DNA from: SCGC-AG-212-J23 sp035762345
GTDB lineage: Bacteria > Pseudomonadota > Gammaproteobacteria > Burkholderiales > SG8-39
Direction: 5' to 3'
DNA: 33,704 bases
NCBI GenBank assembly: GCA_035762345.1
Contig: DASTPE010000127.1
Span: forward strand, 1 to 33,704
The notes under the pieces are model-generated. The model saw nothing but the letters and a program-made list of their open reading frames with translations, was not told the origin of the DNA and ran no database searches. Positions 1 to 8,671 of the stretch are shown in pieces. A program made the translations under genes and the position numbers. The number at the start of each line of letters is the position of its first letter. Positions within the stretch are counted from its first letter, which is position 1.

Positions 1-154
1 CCTCGGTGGCCTGCTGCAGCTTGGCGAGAAGCGCGATCTCCGCCGGGCCCGGATCGACCGCTTCCGGGGTCGCCGCGATATCGATCAGCGTGCCGTCGAA
101 ATCGAGGAAGAAGGCCCAGTTGCACTGGAAAGGGGGCAAGACGGCGGGCGGCAT
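1..154 (-). CDS. otsB: Trehalose-6-phosphate phosphatase, N-terminal part (cut by window edge)
   Basis: Only the first 51 residues are inside the window. They contain the HAD-superfamily motif I signature FLDFDGTL at residues 16-23. The two aspartates are the expected nucleophile and general acid/base that remove phosphate from trehalose-6-phosphate, giving trehalose. The ATG at 154 lies 3 nt after the TAA stop of the upstream trehalose-6-phosphate synthase, so the two are almost certainly co-transcribed and probably translationally coupled. The motif alone would fit any HAD phosphatase; the OtsB assignment rests on the motif plus the adjacent otsA. The C-terminal cap and motifs II-IV are not visible. 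Confidence 0.85.
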   Translation of the reverse strand, partial: MPPAVLPPFQCNWAFFLDFDGTLIDIAATPEAVDPGPAEIALLAKLQQATE

Positions 155-157
155 TCC

Positions 158-2428
158 TTACACGAGCGCGCTCGAGCGCCGGCGCGCGGCGCGGGCGCGC
201 GCCATCACGCGGCTGCGGTGGCGCATGCGCGCGGCGTCGAGCAGCATGCGCCCCGCCCAGCGGTAGACGTTGAACTCCTGAACGAGGTTGCGCATGCTGC
301 GCATGCGCGCCCGCTGCTCCTCGGGCGACATGGTCAGCGCCAGGTGCATCGCGGCCGCGCTATGCTCGATGTCATACGGATTGACGATCAGCGCTTCGGC
401 AAGGTCCCTCGCCGCGCCGGTGAACTGTGAGAGCAGCAGCACGCCCCGCTCGTCGTCGCGCGCGGCAACAAACTCTTTTGCCACCAGGTTCATGCCGTCG
501 TGCAGGCTCGACACGTAGCAAAGGTCAGCGGCGCGGTACATCTCATACACCTGGGCCGCGTCATGGTGCTCGATTCTGAGCACGATCGGCAGGCAGCCGG
601 GTCGGCCAAAGCGCTCATTGATGCGCGCCGCGACCGAGCGCACGCGCGCCTCCAGGTTCTGATACTCGTCGATCGAGGCGCGCGACGGGGCCGCGGCCTG
701 GACGAAGGAAAACTGGCCGATCCAGCGTGGCTCGAGCTCAAGCAGGCGCTCGATCGCGGCAAACCGCTCCAAGATCCCCTTCGTGTAATCCAGCCGGTCG
801 ACGCCCACGCCAAGGCGCACTTCCGGGCGCAGGCCGAAGCGCTCGCGCACCCGCAAACGGCACTCGGCCACCGGGGGCTGGAGGGCAAGCGCCGAGGGCG
901 GCCATTCGATCGAGATCGGGTACCTGCGCACCTCGGTCGGATCGCCGCCGTAGGAGATGGTGAACGTCTCGCGATCAACGCGCGCCTCGAGGAATCGGTC
1001 GACGGTGTCGAAGAAATTGTTGCAATGGAACTGGGTATGGAAGCCCAGGATCGAAGAGCCGAGCATGCCTTCGAGCACCTCCTCGCGCCAGGGACAGATG
1101 CCGAACGCCTCGGGGTTGGGCCACGGGATGTGCCAGAACGTGATGATCGTGGCGCGCGGCAGGCGCTCGCGCACCATGCGCGGCAGCAGTGCGAAGTGGT
1201 AGTCCTGCACGAGCACAATGGGGTCGTCGGTGCGCGCTTCGTCCGCGACCACGTCGGCGAAGCGCCGGTTCACGGTCTGGTAGTGCTCCCAGTCGGGCGC
1301 GCGGAACGTGGGCCGGGTGTGCGCGATGTGGCAGAGCGGCCATAGCCCTTCGTTGGCGAAGCCGTAGTAATAGCCCTGCTCTTCCTCCTCCGAGAGCCAC
1401 ACGCGTCGGATCCGGTACGAGGGCTTCTCCGGCGGCACCATGACATGGTCGTGCCGGTCGACGGTTTCGCGGTCGGCGGATCCCGCGCCGTGCGCGATCC
1501 AGGTTCCCGAGCAGGCGCGCATCACAGGCTCCAGCGCCGTCACCAGCCCGCTCGCCGGGCGCTGGATCTCGATCACGTTGTCCTTTCGCCGCACATGCAA
1601 GTAGGGCTCGCGGTTGGACACGATGAGGACCTCGTCGCCCTTCAAGTCCTGGCGCAAGATGCGGCGCAGGGCCTCGGGGCCCCATGTGGTCTGGCTCTCG
1701 TCGCGCGCGCGCCGCTCGTTTTCGAGGTCATTCACCAGCGCCTGCAGGTCGCGCGCAAAGGGACGCAATTCCGGGCGCAGTTCCGGGGCGCGGCGTGCGG
1801 TGGGCGAGCGCAGCAGATAATCCCCCGAGAGCACCGCCTTGATGCCCGCGACCCAGCCGCGCCAGCTGATCTCCGCGATGATCACGGTAATCAGCGCCAC
1901 GACCGCGGCAATGCCGGCGAACAGCCAGAGCACGTATTTGCGCGTGTCGGCGCTCCGGCGCTGAGCGAAGCTCATGTCGTGCACGATCATCAACTCGCCG
2001 AGCACGGCGCCGTCGGCGACGATGGGGTTCGCCGAGACGTGCAGCGCGCCGTCCGAAAGCTCGAGCACGAAATTGCGCGGCTCGCGCCCCGCGCCGCGCG
2101 CGCAGCGGACCGCTTCGGGGAAAACGCGCGTCGCGTGGAGCAGCTTCCCCGAGGGGTCGCAGAAGCCGAGGGCGAAGATCCGCTGCCCCTCGGCAATGCG
2201 GTCAAAGTAGCGCAGGACGCGTTCCCGCGCGCCGCGGCCGCTCTGCAGGAGCTCGACCAGCGGGTCCTGTGCCGCATGCATGATCACAGCGGCGCGCACG
2301 TCAAGGTCGCGCACGAACCACTGGAAGGTAAGCCGATCGACCAACGGCACGACGGCGTAGGCGATGGCAGCGAGGGCCAGGGCCAGCGGTACGACGAAGC
2401 GCAGCGAAAGCGGCAAGCGGGCTCCCAT
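158..2428 (-). CDS. otsA: Membrane-anchored trehalose-6-phosphate synthase with N-terminal sensor module
   Basis: A GT20 enzyme that makes trehalose-6-phosphate from a nucleotide-activated glucose and glucose-6-phosphate. Counting from ATG 2428 (756 aa): hydrophobic segment 9-31, a probable periplasmic domain 35-162, a second membrane segment 165-188, a charged HAMP/helical linker to about 262, then the GT20 domain 265-735. GT20 landmarks are QDYH (408-411), VDRLDYTKG (543-551, holding the phosphate-binding Arg and Lys) and SLHDGMNLVAKEF (641-653). Ordinary OtsA is about 470-500 aa and soluble, so roughly 260 residues are extra. A GTG at 2491 would add 21 residues, but ATG 2428 sits directly before the first hydrophobic segment. 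The gene lies between rmuC and otsB on the same strand. Glucosylglycerol-phosphate synthase is a related alternative product; the adjacent OtsB-like gene argues for trehalose. Confidence 0.92.
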   Translation of the reverse strand: MGARLPLSLRFVVPLALALAAIAYAVVPLVDRLTFQWFVRDLDVRAAVIMHAAQDPLVELLQSGRGARERVLRYFDRIAEGQRIFALGFCDPSGKLLHATRVFPEAVRCARGAGREPRNFVLELSDGALHVSANPIVADGAVLGELMIVHDMSFAQRRSADTRKYVLWLFAGIAAVVALITVIIAEISWRGWVAGIKAVLSGDYLLRSPTARRAPELRPELRPFARDLQALVNDLENERRARDESQTTWGPEALRRILRQDLKGDEVLIVSNREPYLHVRRKDNVIEIQRPASGLVTALEPVMRACSGTWIAHGAGSADRETVDRHDHVMVPPEKPSYRIRRVWLSEEEEQGYYYGFANEGLWPLCHIAHTRPTFRAPDWEHYQTVNRRFADVVADEARTDDPIVLVQDYHFALLPRMVRERLPRATIITFWHIPWPNPEAFGICPWREEVLEGMLGSSILGFHTQFHCNNFFDTVDRFLEARVDRETFTISYGGDPTEVRRYPISIEWPPSALALQPPVAECRLRVRERFGLRPEVRLGVGVDRLDYTKGILERFAAIERLLELEPRWIGQFSFVQAAAPSRASIDEYQNLEARVRSVAARINERFGRPGCLPIVLRIEHHDAAQVYEMYRAADLCYVSSLHDGMNLVAKEFVAARDDERGVLLLSQFTGAARDLAEALIVNPYDIEHSAAAMHLALTMSPEEQRARMRSMRNLVQEFNVYRWAGRMLLDAARMRHRSRVMARARAARRRSSALV

Positions 2429-2498
2429 GCCTAGTTGATCTCTGCCCCCCGGCGCAAATTTTACGCCGCGGCCCGGGGGCCTGCCTGTCACTATTCGG

Positions 2499-3839
2499 CT
2501 ACAGATTGACGGCGCGCGGCGACTTCTCGACGCGGTCCAGCACCTCGATCTCGAGCGCCGACGGGGTCGCGCCGAGGTCCTTGAACCTGCGCGCGCTCAC
2601 GAGCACGCGCGATTCAAGCGAGCCCACGGCGTTGTTGAAAGCATCGACCGTGCGCGCGAGGTTCTTGCCGAGGTCGATCCAGTGACCGCCGAGGTCCGAG
2701 ATCCGCTTGTAGAGCTCGGCACCGAGGTCGCTGATCTCCCGCGCGTTGACCGCGATCGCCTCCTGACGCCAGCCGTACGCGACCGCGCGCAACAGCCCGA
2801 TCAGGTTGATCGGCGTCGCGACCAGCACCTTCTGCTCGACGCCGAACTCGATGAGCGAGGGATCCTCCTGCAGCGCCGCGCTGTAGAAGTGATCGCCGGG
2901 CAAGAACAGGACTACGAGCTCGGGTGTCTGATCGAACTGATCCCAATAGGACTTTCTGCCGAGCTCGGTCACGCGGTCGCGCACGAGCCTCGCGAACGCC
3001 TGGAGCTTCGCCCTGCGTGCAGTATCGTCGTCGAGCGCCATCGCGTCGAGATAGCTCGCTACGGGCGCCTTGGCATCCACCACGATCGTCTTGCCCGCCG
3101 GCAGCTTGACGATCAGGTCCGGGCGCAGCATGCCGGTCTCAGTTCTGAGCGTTTCCTGCTCGACGAAGTCGCAGTAGCTCAGCATGCCGGCCATCTCGAC
3201 CACCCGCCGCAGCTGGATCTCGCCCCACTGCCCGCGGACGACGGGCGAGCGCAGCGCCTGCGCGAGGTTGGAGGTCTCCGATCGGAGCTGGCGCCCGGTG
3301 TCGAGCAGCTGGCTGACCTGCTGCAGCAGACCCTGGTAGGCGCCTTCGCGCGCGACCTCCAGCGCCTGGATCTTGCTGTCGAAGTTGCCGAGCGCTTCCT
3401 TGATCGGCGCGACCGAGGCCTGCGCGAGCTTGAGGAACTCCTCGGAATTACTTCTGAGCGCGTTGGCCGAGAGCGCGTTGAATGCATCGGACAGGGCGGT
3501 CTTCGCCTCCTCGAGCAGCTTCAGCTTCTCGTTAAACGCCTTTCTTTCCGTCTCCAGCGTCGCGGCGAGCGCCTGCTTTTCATTGGCGACCTCGAGGATC
3601 GTGCGGCCCTGCTGCGCGATCGTCAGGCTGCGGGCCTCGATCTCTCTCTGAAGCTCGGGAATGCCGGCGGCAAGCGCCTCGAAGGTGGCGCGCCGGCTCG
3701 ATTCCTCGCGCAGCTCGGCTAGCGTCGTCTCGCGGCTGCGGTTGACCTCGGCGAGCTGGCGGCGCGTTTCGCGGCTGAAGAGCCACGCCGCAGCCGCGCC
3801 GATCGCGAGCCCGACGAGTAGATACGCCGCGAATTCCAT
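2499..3839 (-). CDS. rmuC: DNA recombination protein RmuC
   Basis: A 446-residue RmuC family protein. An N-terminal membrane anchor (residues 4-21) is followed by a long Glu/Arg/Ala-rich coiled coil (about 25-190). The conserved RmuC domain follows, with the segments RSPVVRGQWGEIQLRRVVEMAG, DLIVKLPAGKTIVVDAKAP and VLFLPGDHFYSAAL. The fold is related to PD-(D/E)XK nucleases. In E. coli RmuC limits inverted-repeat-stimulated rearrangement; its biochemical activity is poorly defined. The ATG at 3839 is 7 nt after the stop of the ABC permease, so it is probably in one transcript with ybbA-ybbP upstream and otsAB downstream. No functional link to trehalose synthesis is evident. Confidence 0.93.
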   Translation of the reverse strand: MEFAAYLLVGLAIGAAAAWLFSRETRRQLAEVNRSRETTLAELREESSRRATFEALAAGIPELQREIEARSLTIAQQGRTILEVANEKQALAATLETERKAFNEKLKLLEEAKTALSDAFNALSANALRSNSEEFLKLAQASVAPIKEALGNFDSKIQALEVAREGAYQGLLQQVSQLLDTGRQLRSETSNLAQALRSPVVRGQWGEIQLRRVVEMAGMLSYCDFVEQETLRTETGMLRPDLIVKLPAGKTIVVDAKAPVASYLDAMALDDDTARRAKLQAFARLVRDRVTELGRKSYWDQFDQTPELVVLFLPGDHFYSAALQEDPSLIEFGVEQKVLVATPINLIGLLRAVAYGWRQEAIAVNAREISDLGAELYKRISDLGGHWIDLGKNLARTVDAFNNAVGSLESRVLVSARRFKDLGATPSALEIEVLDRVEKSPRAVNL

Positions 3840-3846
3840 GGCGCAT

Positions 3847-6321
3847 TTAAACAGAATCTCGCAACGTGAGCGCGGGCGAGGCGCGAAGCACTTTGCGCGA
3901 AGAGAGCCAGGCGTTGAGCGAGAGCAGCGCCAGGCCGGCGGCCGGGCCGGCGAGCCAGAGGGCGGCCGAAGGAGGCAGGTCGAGCTCGAACACCCGGTGC
4001 GCGAGCACCTGACCGATTACCGCCGCGCCGAGCGTGGCGAGCACGCCCGCGACCGCACCCATTGCCAGGAACTCGGCACGCTGCGTGCCCGTTACGTGCG
4101 CACGCGACGCGCCGTAGACGCGCATGACCGCGGCCTCGCGCCGGCGCTCGTCCTCGGTCGCGACCAGCGCCGAGTACAGCACCAGCAGCCCGGCGGCGAG
4201 CGCGAACAGGAACACGAACTGGACCGCGTTGATGAGCTGGTCGATGACGTCCTGCGCCTGGCGCACCGCCGCCGCGGCGTCGATCACCGTGACATTGGGG
4301 AAGCGCGCCGCGAGCTCGGTCACCACCGCCTGGGCCTGAGCCTCGAGGCGAAACGCGCTGACGAAGCTTGTCGGGAAGCCTTCGAGCAGCGCCGGCGGCG
4401 TAACGACGAAGAAGTTCACCTTCATCGAATCCCAGCGCAGCTTGCGCAGCGACGTAATTCTGGCGCTGAAAGCCTGAGATCCGACCAACCAGGTGAGCTC
4501 GTCGCCAAGTTCCCAGCCCAGGCGCTCGGCGATCCCCTGCTCGACCGACAGCGCCCTTTCATCCAGGCGGAACCAGGAGCCGGCGACGATCTGGTTGTGC
4601 CCGGGAAGCTCTCTCATATAGGAGAGGTTGAACTCCCGCTCCACCAGGCGCTTGGCGCGCTCCTCGGCGTAGTCCGCCTCGCTCACCGGCCTGCCGTTAA
4701 CCGCGATGAGGCGCCCGCGCACCATCGGGTAGAGGTCAGGAACCGCGATGCGGTGCGCGGCGAAGAACGCCTGCAACGGCGCGAGCTGCTCTGGCTGGAC
4801 ACCAATCAGGAAGCGGTTCGGCGCGTCCGGGGGGGCGCTGCGGCGCCAGGCGTCGACGAGATCGTTGCGCGTGAAGGTGAGAAGCAGCACCGCCGTCAGG
4901 CCGAGGGCGAGGCTCGCGATCTGCACCGCGTTGCCGCGCGCGTGGCGCCTGAGATTGGCGAGGCCGTAGCGCAGCGTCGAATGGTTGACCCAGGAGATCG
5001 CCTTCTGGTGCGTGAGCAATCGCAGCACTGCCCAGGCCACGAGGAAGAAAACCGCAACCGCCGCGAGGAAGCCGCCCACCACCGTGAGGCCGAGCTTCAG
5101 GTCTCCCGCCTGCCACACGAGCAAAGCCGAAAGCGAGACGAGACCGGCGGCGTAGGCGGCCAGCGTGCCGCCTCTCGGCGCGCCCGATTCCCGGCGCATG
5201 ACGCGCACCGCGGGCACGTTCTTCAGCTGCACGAGCGGCGGCAGCGCAAAGCCGAGGAGCAGCACCAGCCCCACCAGGAAGCCTTGCACCGCGGGCGCGA
5301 GGCGCGGCCGCGGCAACTCGGAGCGCACCACTTCGGCGACGGCGGCCGCGATCGCTTCCTGCGCGATAAAGCCGATCGCGCAGCCGGCCGCGCATGCGGC
5401 CAGGCCGAGCAGCAGGAACTCCACGCTGTAGAGGCGAAGCAGCTGCGCCTGCGTCGCGCCGATGCAGCGCATGACCGCGCAGCCGTCGAGATGGCGCTCG
5501 ACGAAGCGCCGGGTGCCGAGCGCGACCGCGACGCCGGCCAGGATCGCCGCGAGCAGCGCGGTCAGTCCGAGAAAGCGCTGTGCCCGATCCACCGCCGAGC
5601 GCACCTCCGGCCGTCCGGTCTCGAGGTTGTCGATCCGCTGTCCCCGCTCTAGCTTTATGGATTTTTCGAGTGATCTGATTCTTTCAGGCATACCTGCGGC
5701 ATAGAGGTAGTACCAGACGCGGCTACCCGCCTGGATGAGCCCGGTCGATGGCACGTCGGCGAGGTTCATCATCAGCCGGGGCGCGATGTTGAAGAAGCCC
5801 GTGGTGCGCTCAGGCTCGAGCGTGAGCACTGCCGCTACCTCGAACTCGGCGCGGCCGAGGCGGATCCGCGAACCGACCGGCGCGCCGAGCGTGGTCACGA
5901 GCCGCTCTTCGAGCCAGACCGTTCCCGGCGCCGGGCCGCGGGCGGCGGGCGCATCCGGCATGCCGAGCGCCGCGGCGATCCGCAGCCGCCCACGAAGCGG
6001 GTAGTTCTCCGATACGGCTTTCACGCCGGAAAGGTGGCTCTCCTTGCCGGAAGCCATGCTCATGAAGTTGACGGCCTCGGCGCGCTGCAGCCCGGCGCGG
6101 TCGATCGCCTCGGCGGCGCTGCGCGGCCAGGGATTGTCCGCACGCAGCACGAGGTCCGCGCCGAGAAGCTGGTGCGCGTCGCGCGCGAGGCCCTGGCCCA
6201 CCCGGTCGGCAAAGAATGCCACGCTGGTGATCGCAGCGACCGCGATCGTCAATGCCATCGCGAGCACGCGCAGCTCGCCCGCGCGCCAGTCGCGCACGAG
6301 CATACGCAACGATTGCGTCAT
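3847..6321 (-). CDS. ybbP: FtsX-type ABC transporter permease (YbbP family)
   Basis: An 824-residue permease of the MacB/FtsX type, close in length to E. coli YbbP. It has an N-terminal membrane helix (about 17-40), a large extracytoplasmic MacB-like domain, and FtsX-type helix groups in the middle (about 250-450) and C-terminus (about 690-815), with a second extracytoplasmic region between. Such proteins usually act as mechanotransmission or lipid/lipoprotein-handling machines rather than channels; the YbbAP substrate is not known. The ATG at 6321 overlaps the stop of the ATPase by 4 nt (ATGA), typical of coupled subunits. The neighbouring divergent tesA reproduces the tesA/ybbA-ybbP arrangement of E. 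coli, which supports the family assignment. Confidence 0.9.
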   Translation of the reverse strand: MTQSLRMLVRDWRAGELRVLAMALTIAVAAITSVAFFADRVGQGLARDAHQLLGADLVLRADNPWPRSAAEAIDRAGLQRAEAVNFMSMASGKESHLSGVKAVSENYPLRGRLRIAAALGMPDAPAARGPAPGTVWLEERLVTTLGAPVGSRIRLGRAEFEVAAVLTLEPERTTGFFNIAPRLMMNLADVPSTGLIQAGSRVWYYLYAAGMPERIRSLEKSIKLERGQRIDNLETGRPEVRSAVDRAQRFLGLTALLAAILAGVAVALGTRRFVERHLDGCAVMRCIGATQAQLLRLYSVEFLLLGLAACAAGCAIGFIAQEAIAAAVAEVVRSELPRPRLAPAVQGFLVGLVLLLGFALPPLVQLKNVPAVRVMRRESGAPRGGTLAAYAAGLVSLSALLVWQAGDLKLGLTVVGGFLAAVAVFFLVAWAVLRLLTHQKAISWVNHSTLRYGLANLRRHARGNAVQIASLALGLTAVLLLTFTRNDLVDAWRRSAPPDAPNRFLIGVQPEQLAPLQAFFAAHRIAVPDLYPMVRGRLIAVNGRPVSEADYAEERAKRLVEREFNLSYMRELPGHNQIVAGSWFRLDERALSVEQGIAERLGWELGDELTWLVGSQAFSARITSLRKLRWDSMKVNFFVVTPPALLEGFPTSFVSAFRLEAQAQAVVTELAARFPNVTVIDAAAAVRQAQDVIDQLINAVQFVFLFALAAGLLVLYSALVATEDERRREAAVMRVYGASRAHVTGTQRAEFLAMGAVAGVLATLGAAVIGQVLAHRVFELDLPPSAALWLAGPAAGLALLSLNAWLSSRKVLRASPALTLRDSV

Positions 6322-7031
6322 GGCGCGATCCTGCCGCCTACGAGGCGCACCGTGCGGCTGCAGCGTGCGGCGAGAGTTTCGTCGTGAGTCACCATGACGA
6401 GCGTCGTGCCGTACTCGCGGTTCATTTCGAACAAGAGCCTGATCACGTCCGCACCCGAGTCGGCGTCGAGGCTCCCGGTCGGCTCGTCGGCGAGGAGCAG
6501 CTTCGGCCGCACGACGAACGCGCGCGCGAGGGCGACCCTCTGCTGCTCGCCGCCCGAGAGATGCTTCGGGTAATGGTGCAGGCGCTCGCCCAGGCTGACT
6601 CGAACGAGCATGTCTTTTGCCTTGGCCTCCGCCGCGGCGTCATTAGCGAGCTCGAGGGGCAACATGACATTCTCCAGCGCGGTGAGCGAGGGCAGGAGCT
6701 GGAAGGACTGGAACACGAAGCCGACTGCACGTCCGCGCAGCTCCGCGCGCATATCCTCGTCCATGGCGAAGATATCCTGGCCATCGAGCGCGACCGTTCC
6801 GGTCGTCGGCGTATCGAGCCCGGCGAGGATCGCGAGCAGCGTGGATTTGCCTGACCCGGAGGCGCCGACCACCGCCACCGCTTCGCCGCGCGTGACCGCG
6901 AGATCGATCTCGCGCAGAATGACGAGGTCCGCTTCCCCGCTCTTCACGCTCTTGCCGATGCCGCGCGCCATTACCACGCTGCTGTTGGTCGTCGTACTGG
7001 CGGCTCCTGCCTGGGCTGCGGAAAAGTCCAT
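6318..7031 (-). CDS. ybbA: ABC transporter ATP-binding protein (YbbA family)
   Basis: The ATPase partner of the YbbP-like permease. Visible motifs are the Walker A GASGSGKST, the Q-loop in FVFQSFQLLPSL, the signature LSGGEQQRVALARA, Walker B LLLADEPTGSLD and the switch histidine in VMVTHD. It resembles E. coli YbbA over its whole length, including a KSVKSGEADLVIL stretch before the first strand. Possible starts are ATG 7031 (237 aa), GTG 6977 and ATG 6971. The E. coli protein has several residues before the position of the last one, which favours an upstream start. With ATG 7031 the 5' end overlaps the divergent tesA signal-peptide codons by 74 bp; even ATG 6971 overlaps tesA by 14 bp. Confidence 0.93.
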   Translation of the reverse strand: MDFSAAQAGAASTTTNSSVVMARGIGKSVKSGEADLVILREIDLAVTRGEAVAVVGASGSGKSTLLAILAGLDTPTTGTVALDGQDIFAMDEDMRAELRGRAVGFVFQSFQLLPSLTALENVMLPLELANDAAAEAKAKDMLVRVSLGERLHHYPKHLSGGEQQRVALARAFVVRPKLLLADEPTGSLDADSGADVIRLLFEMNREYGTTLVMVTHDETLAARCSRTVRLVGGRIAP

Positions 7032-7569
7032 CCTGGTGGTCGGTGACAGCCTGTCGGCGGCTTATGGCATTCCGCGCAACCGCGGCTGGGTGGCGCTGCT
7101 CGAGGAGCGCCTCAAGCGCGAGCAGCCCGATTATATCGTCGTGAACGCGAGCATCTCGGGCGACACGAGTGGCGGCGGGCGCGCGCGGTTGAAGCCCCTG
7201 CTCGAGCGGCATCGCCCCGCGGTAATGATCCTCGCGCTCGGCGGCAACGACGGCCTGCGCGGCCTGCCGCCGACGCAGATCCGCGCCAACTTGTCCGCGA
7301 TGACCCAGGATGCACAACGGCAGGGCGCGCGCGTACTGCTGCTCGGCGTGAAAGTGCCTCCCAACTACGGCGAGGAGTACATGCGCGGCTTCGAGGCGGT
7401 ATTCCGCGATGTCGCGAAGACGAATCGCACCGCGCTTGTCCCGTTCGTGCTGGAAGACTTCGCCGAGAAGCCGGAATTCTTCCAGCCCGACCGCATCCAT
7501 CCCACCGAGGCCGCTCAGCCGCTCATGCTCGAGCGCGTCTGGCCCGCTCTGAAACCGCTTCTGAAATGA
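6958..7569 (+). CDS. tesA: Periplasmic acyl-CoA thioesterase I / lysophospholipase, SGNH hydrolase
   Basis: A secreted SGNH hydrolase of the TesA family, 203 aa from ATG 6958. The first 20 residues are a signal peptide ending in APAWA. Mature-protein blocks are GDSLSA (nucleophile Ser), SGDTSGGG (oxyanion Gly), GGNDGLRG (Asn) and DRIHPTEAAQ (Asp/His of the triad). All match E. coli TesA closely, so thioesterase/esterase/lysophospholipase activity in the periplasm is a secure family inference. An ATG at 6919 gives a longer n-region and is possible. No Shine-Dalgarno stands out before either start. The gene is divergent from ybbA, with 5' ends overlapping, and ends 3 nt before convergent selD. 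Confidence 0.94.
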   Translation: MPRAITTLLLVVVLAAPAWAAEKSILVVGDSLSAAYGIPRNRGWVALLEERLKREQPDYIVVNASISGDTSGGGRARLKPLLERHRPAVMILALGGNDGLRGLPPTQIRANLSAMTQDAQRQGARVLLLGVKVPPNYGEEYMRGFEAVFRDVAKTNRTALVPFVLEDFAEKPEFFQPDRIHPTEAAQPLMLERVWPALKPLLK

Positions 7570-7572
7570 GAA

Positions 7573-8634
7573 TCAGCGCACGCTCAGCCCGGGTTTTCCG
7601 GCGAGCAGCCGCCCGATCACGCGCGCCTGCGCAAACGCTTCCTTTTTAAAAATCCGCAATACGTCTTCCTGCGCTTCCGGCGCGCACGCGACGAGCAGCC
7701 CCCCGCTCGTCTGCGGATCGGTCAGGAGCTTGCGCTTCCAGTCTTCGCCGGAGATCCAGTCTTCGCCAGAGAACTGGACCTCATGCCCGTATCCCTTCCA
7801 GTTGCGGTCGGAGGCGCCGGTGGCGACGCCCTGCTTCACCCAGTCGAGCGCCTCTCCGAGGATTGGAATGGAAGAAAAATCGACTTCTGCGGAGAGGCGC
7901 GACCCGCGGCAGACCTCGAGCAGGTGGCCGGCAAGCCCGAAGCCGGTGACGTCGGTGAGCGCGTGCACCTGCGGCATGGCGGCGAGCGCTTCGCCCGGCG
8001 TGTTGAGCTTCGTGGTCCACTCGATCATCTGCGCGTAGCCCGCGGCGGAGAGCTTTCCTTTCTTCAGCGCGGCCGAGAGGATGCCGATGCCCAGGGGCTT
8101 GCCGAGAATCAGTACATCGCCGGGCTGGGCGGAGCTGTTCTTTTTCACCCGCTGCGGGTGCACGAGCCCGAGCGCGACCAGGCCATAGATTGGCTCAAGC
8201 GTGTCGATGGAGTGCCCGCCCGCGATCGGAATTCCGGCGGCCGCGCACACCGATTCGCCGCCCTCGAGCACCCGTCGGATGACGCTCACCGGGAGTTTCT
8301 CGAGCGGCATCCCGACCAGCGCGAGCGCCATGATCGGACGCGCGCCCATCGCGTACACATCCGAGATCGCATTGGTCGCGGCGATTCGCCCAAAGTCGTA
8401 CGGATCGTCCACCACTGGAGTGAAGAAGTCGGTCGTCGCCACGAGCGCTTGCGTTTCGTTCAGCTTGTAGACCGCCGCGTCGTCGGCGGTTTCTGTTCCG
8501 ACCAGCAACTCCGAGAACACACTTCCCTTAGGTGCTGCTCTAAGGATCTCGGACAAGACCGCGGGCGCAATCTTGCAACCGCAGCCGCCGCCGTGGCTGA
8601 ACTCGGTTAGGCGGATCTTCTCGGGTGCGTTCAT
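7573..8634 (-). CDS. selD: Selenide, water dikinase (selenophosphate synthetase)
   Basis: Makes selenophosphate from selenide and ATP. The 353-residue protein aligns well with E. coli SelD from LTEFSHGGGCGCK near the N-terminus to LTDPQTSGGLL near the C-terminus. Cys18 and Lys21 correspond to E. coli Cys17 and Lys20, so the active site uses cysteine, not selenocysteine. DDAAVY, TTDFFTPVVDDPYDFGRI and TDVTGFGLAGH are further family blocks. Just before DPQTSGG there is a six-residue insertion from an in-frame 18-bp tandem duplication. The divergent neighbour is selU, and no selA, selB or tRNA-Sec is in the window. The product may therefore mainly feed tRNA 2-selenouridine synthesis, although genes outside the window cannot be excluded. 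Confidence 0.97.
   Translation of the reverse strand: MNAPEKIRLTEFSHGGGCGCKIAPAVLSEILRAAPKGSVFSELLVGTETADDAAVYKLNETQALVATTDFFTPVVDDPYDFGRIAATNAISDVYAMGARPIMALALVGMPLEKLPVSVIRRVLEGGESVCAAAGIPIAGGHSIDTLEPIYGLVALGLVHPQRVKKNSSAQPGDVLILGKPLGIGILSAALKKGKLSAAGYAQMIEWTTKLNTPGEALAAMPQVHALTDVTGFGLAGHLLEVCRGSRLSAEVDFSSIPILGEALDWVKQGVATGASDRNWKGYGHEVQFSGEDWISGEDWKRKLLTDPQTSGGLLVACAPEAQEDVLRIFKKEAFAQARVIGRLLAGKPGLSVR
7738..7773. repeat. 18-bp in-frame tandem duplication inside selD
   Basis: Two adjacent 18-bp units (7738-7755 and 7756-7773) differ at two positions. On the minus strand they encode SGEDWI followed by SGEDW(K), giving a repeated SGEDW. E. coli SelD has no equivalent repeat at this point. 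The length is a multiple of three, so the frame is kept. Confidence 0.85.
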
Positions 8635-8659
8635 ATCCAGGCGTGAATGACCTCAGGCG

Positions 8660-8671
8660 TAGAATTTAACC
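8660..8671 (+). promoter_or_regulatory. Candidate -10 element immediately before selU
   Basis: TAGAAT (8660-8665, five of six matches to TATAAT) lies 6 nt before the selU ATG. A start site at normal spacing would fall on or next to that ATG, giving a leaderless mRNA. No Shine-Dalgarno is present and no good -35 is visible. On the other strand the same A/T patch reads TAAATT, a possible -10 for selD. Confidence 0.35.

Noticed and set aside
3661..5652. 663-codon plus-strand open frame opposite ybbP and rmuC
   Set aside because: Arg/Glu/His-rich shadow frame typical of antisense GC-rich DNA. The opposite strand has clear FtsX-type and RmuC protein families.
8580..8582. Possible selenocysteine (in-frame TGA) use in selD
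   Set aside because: The active-site position is an ordinary cysteine codon and the frame is uninterrupted.
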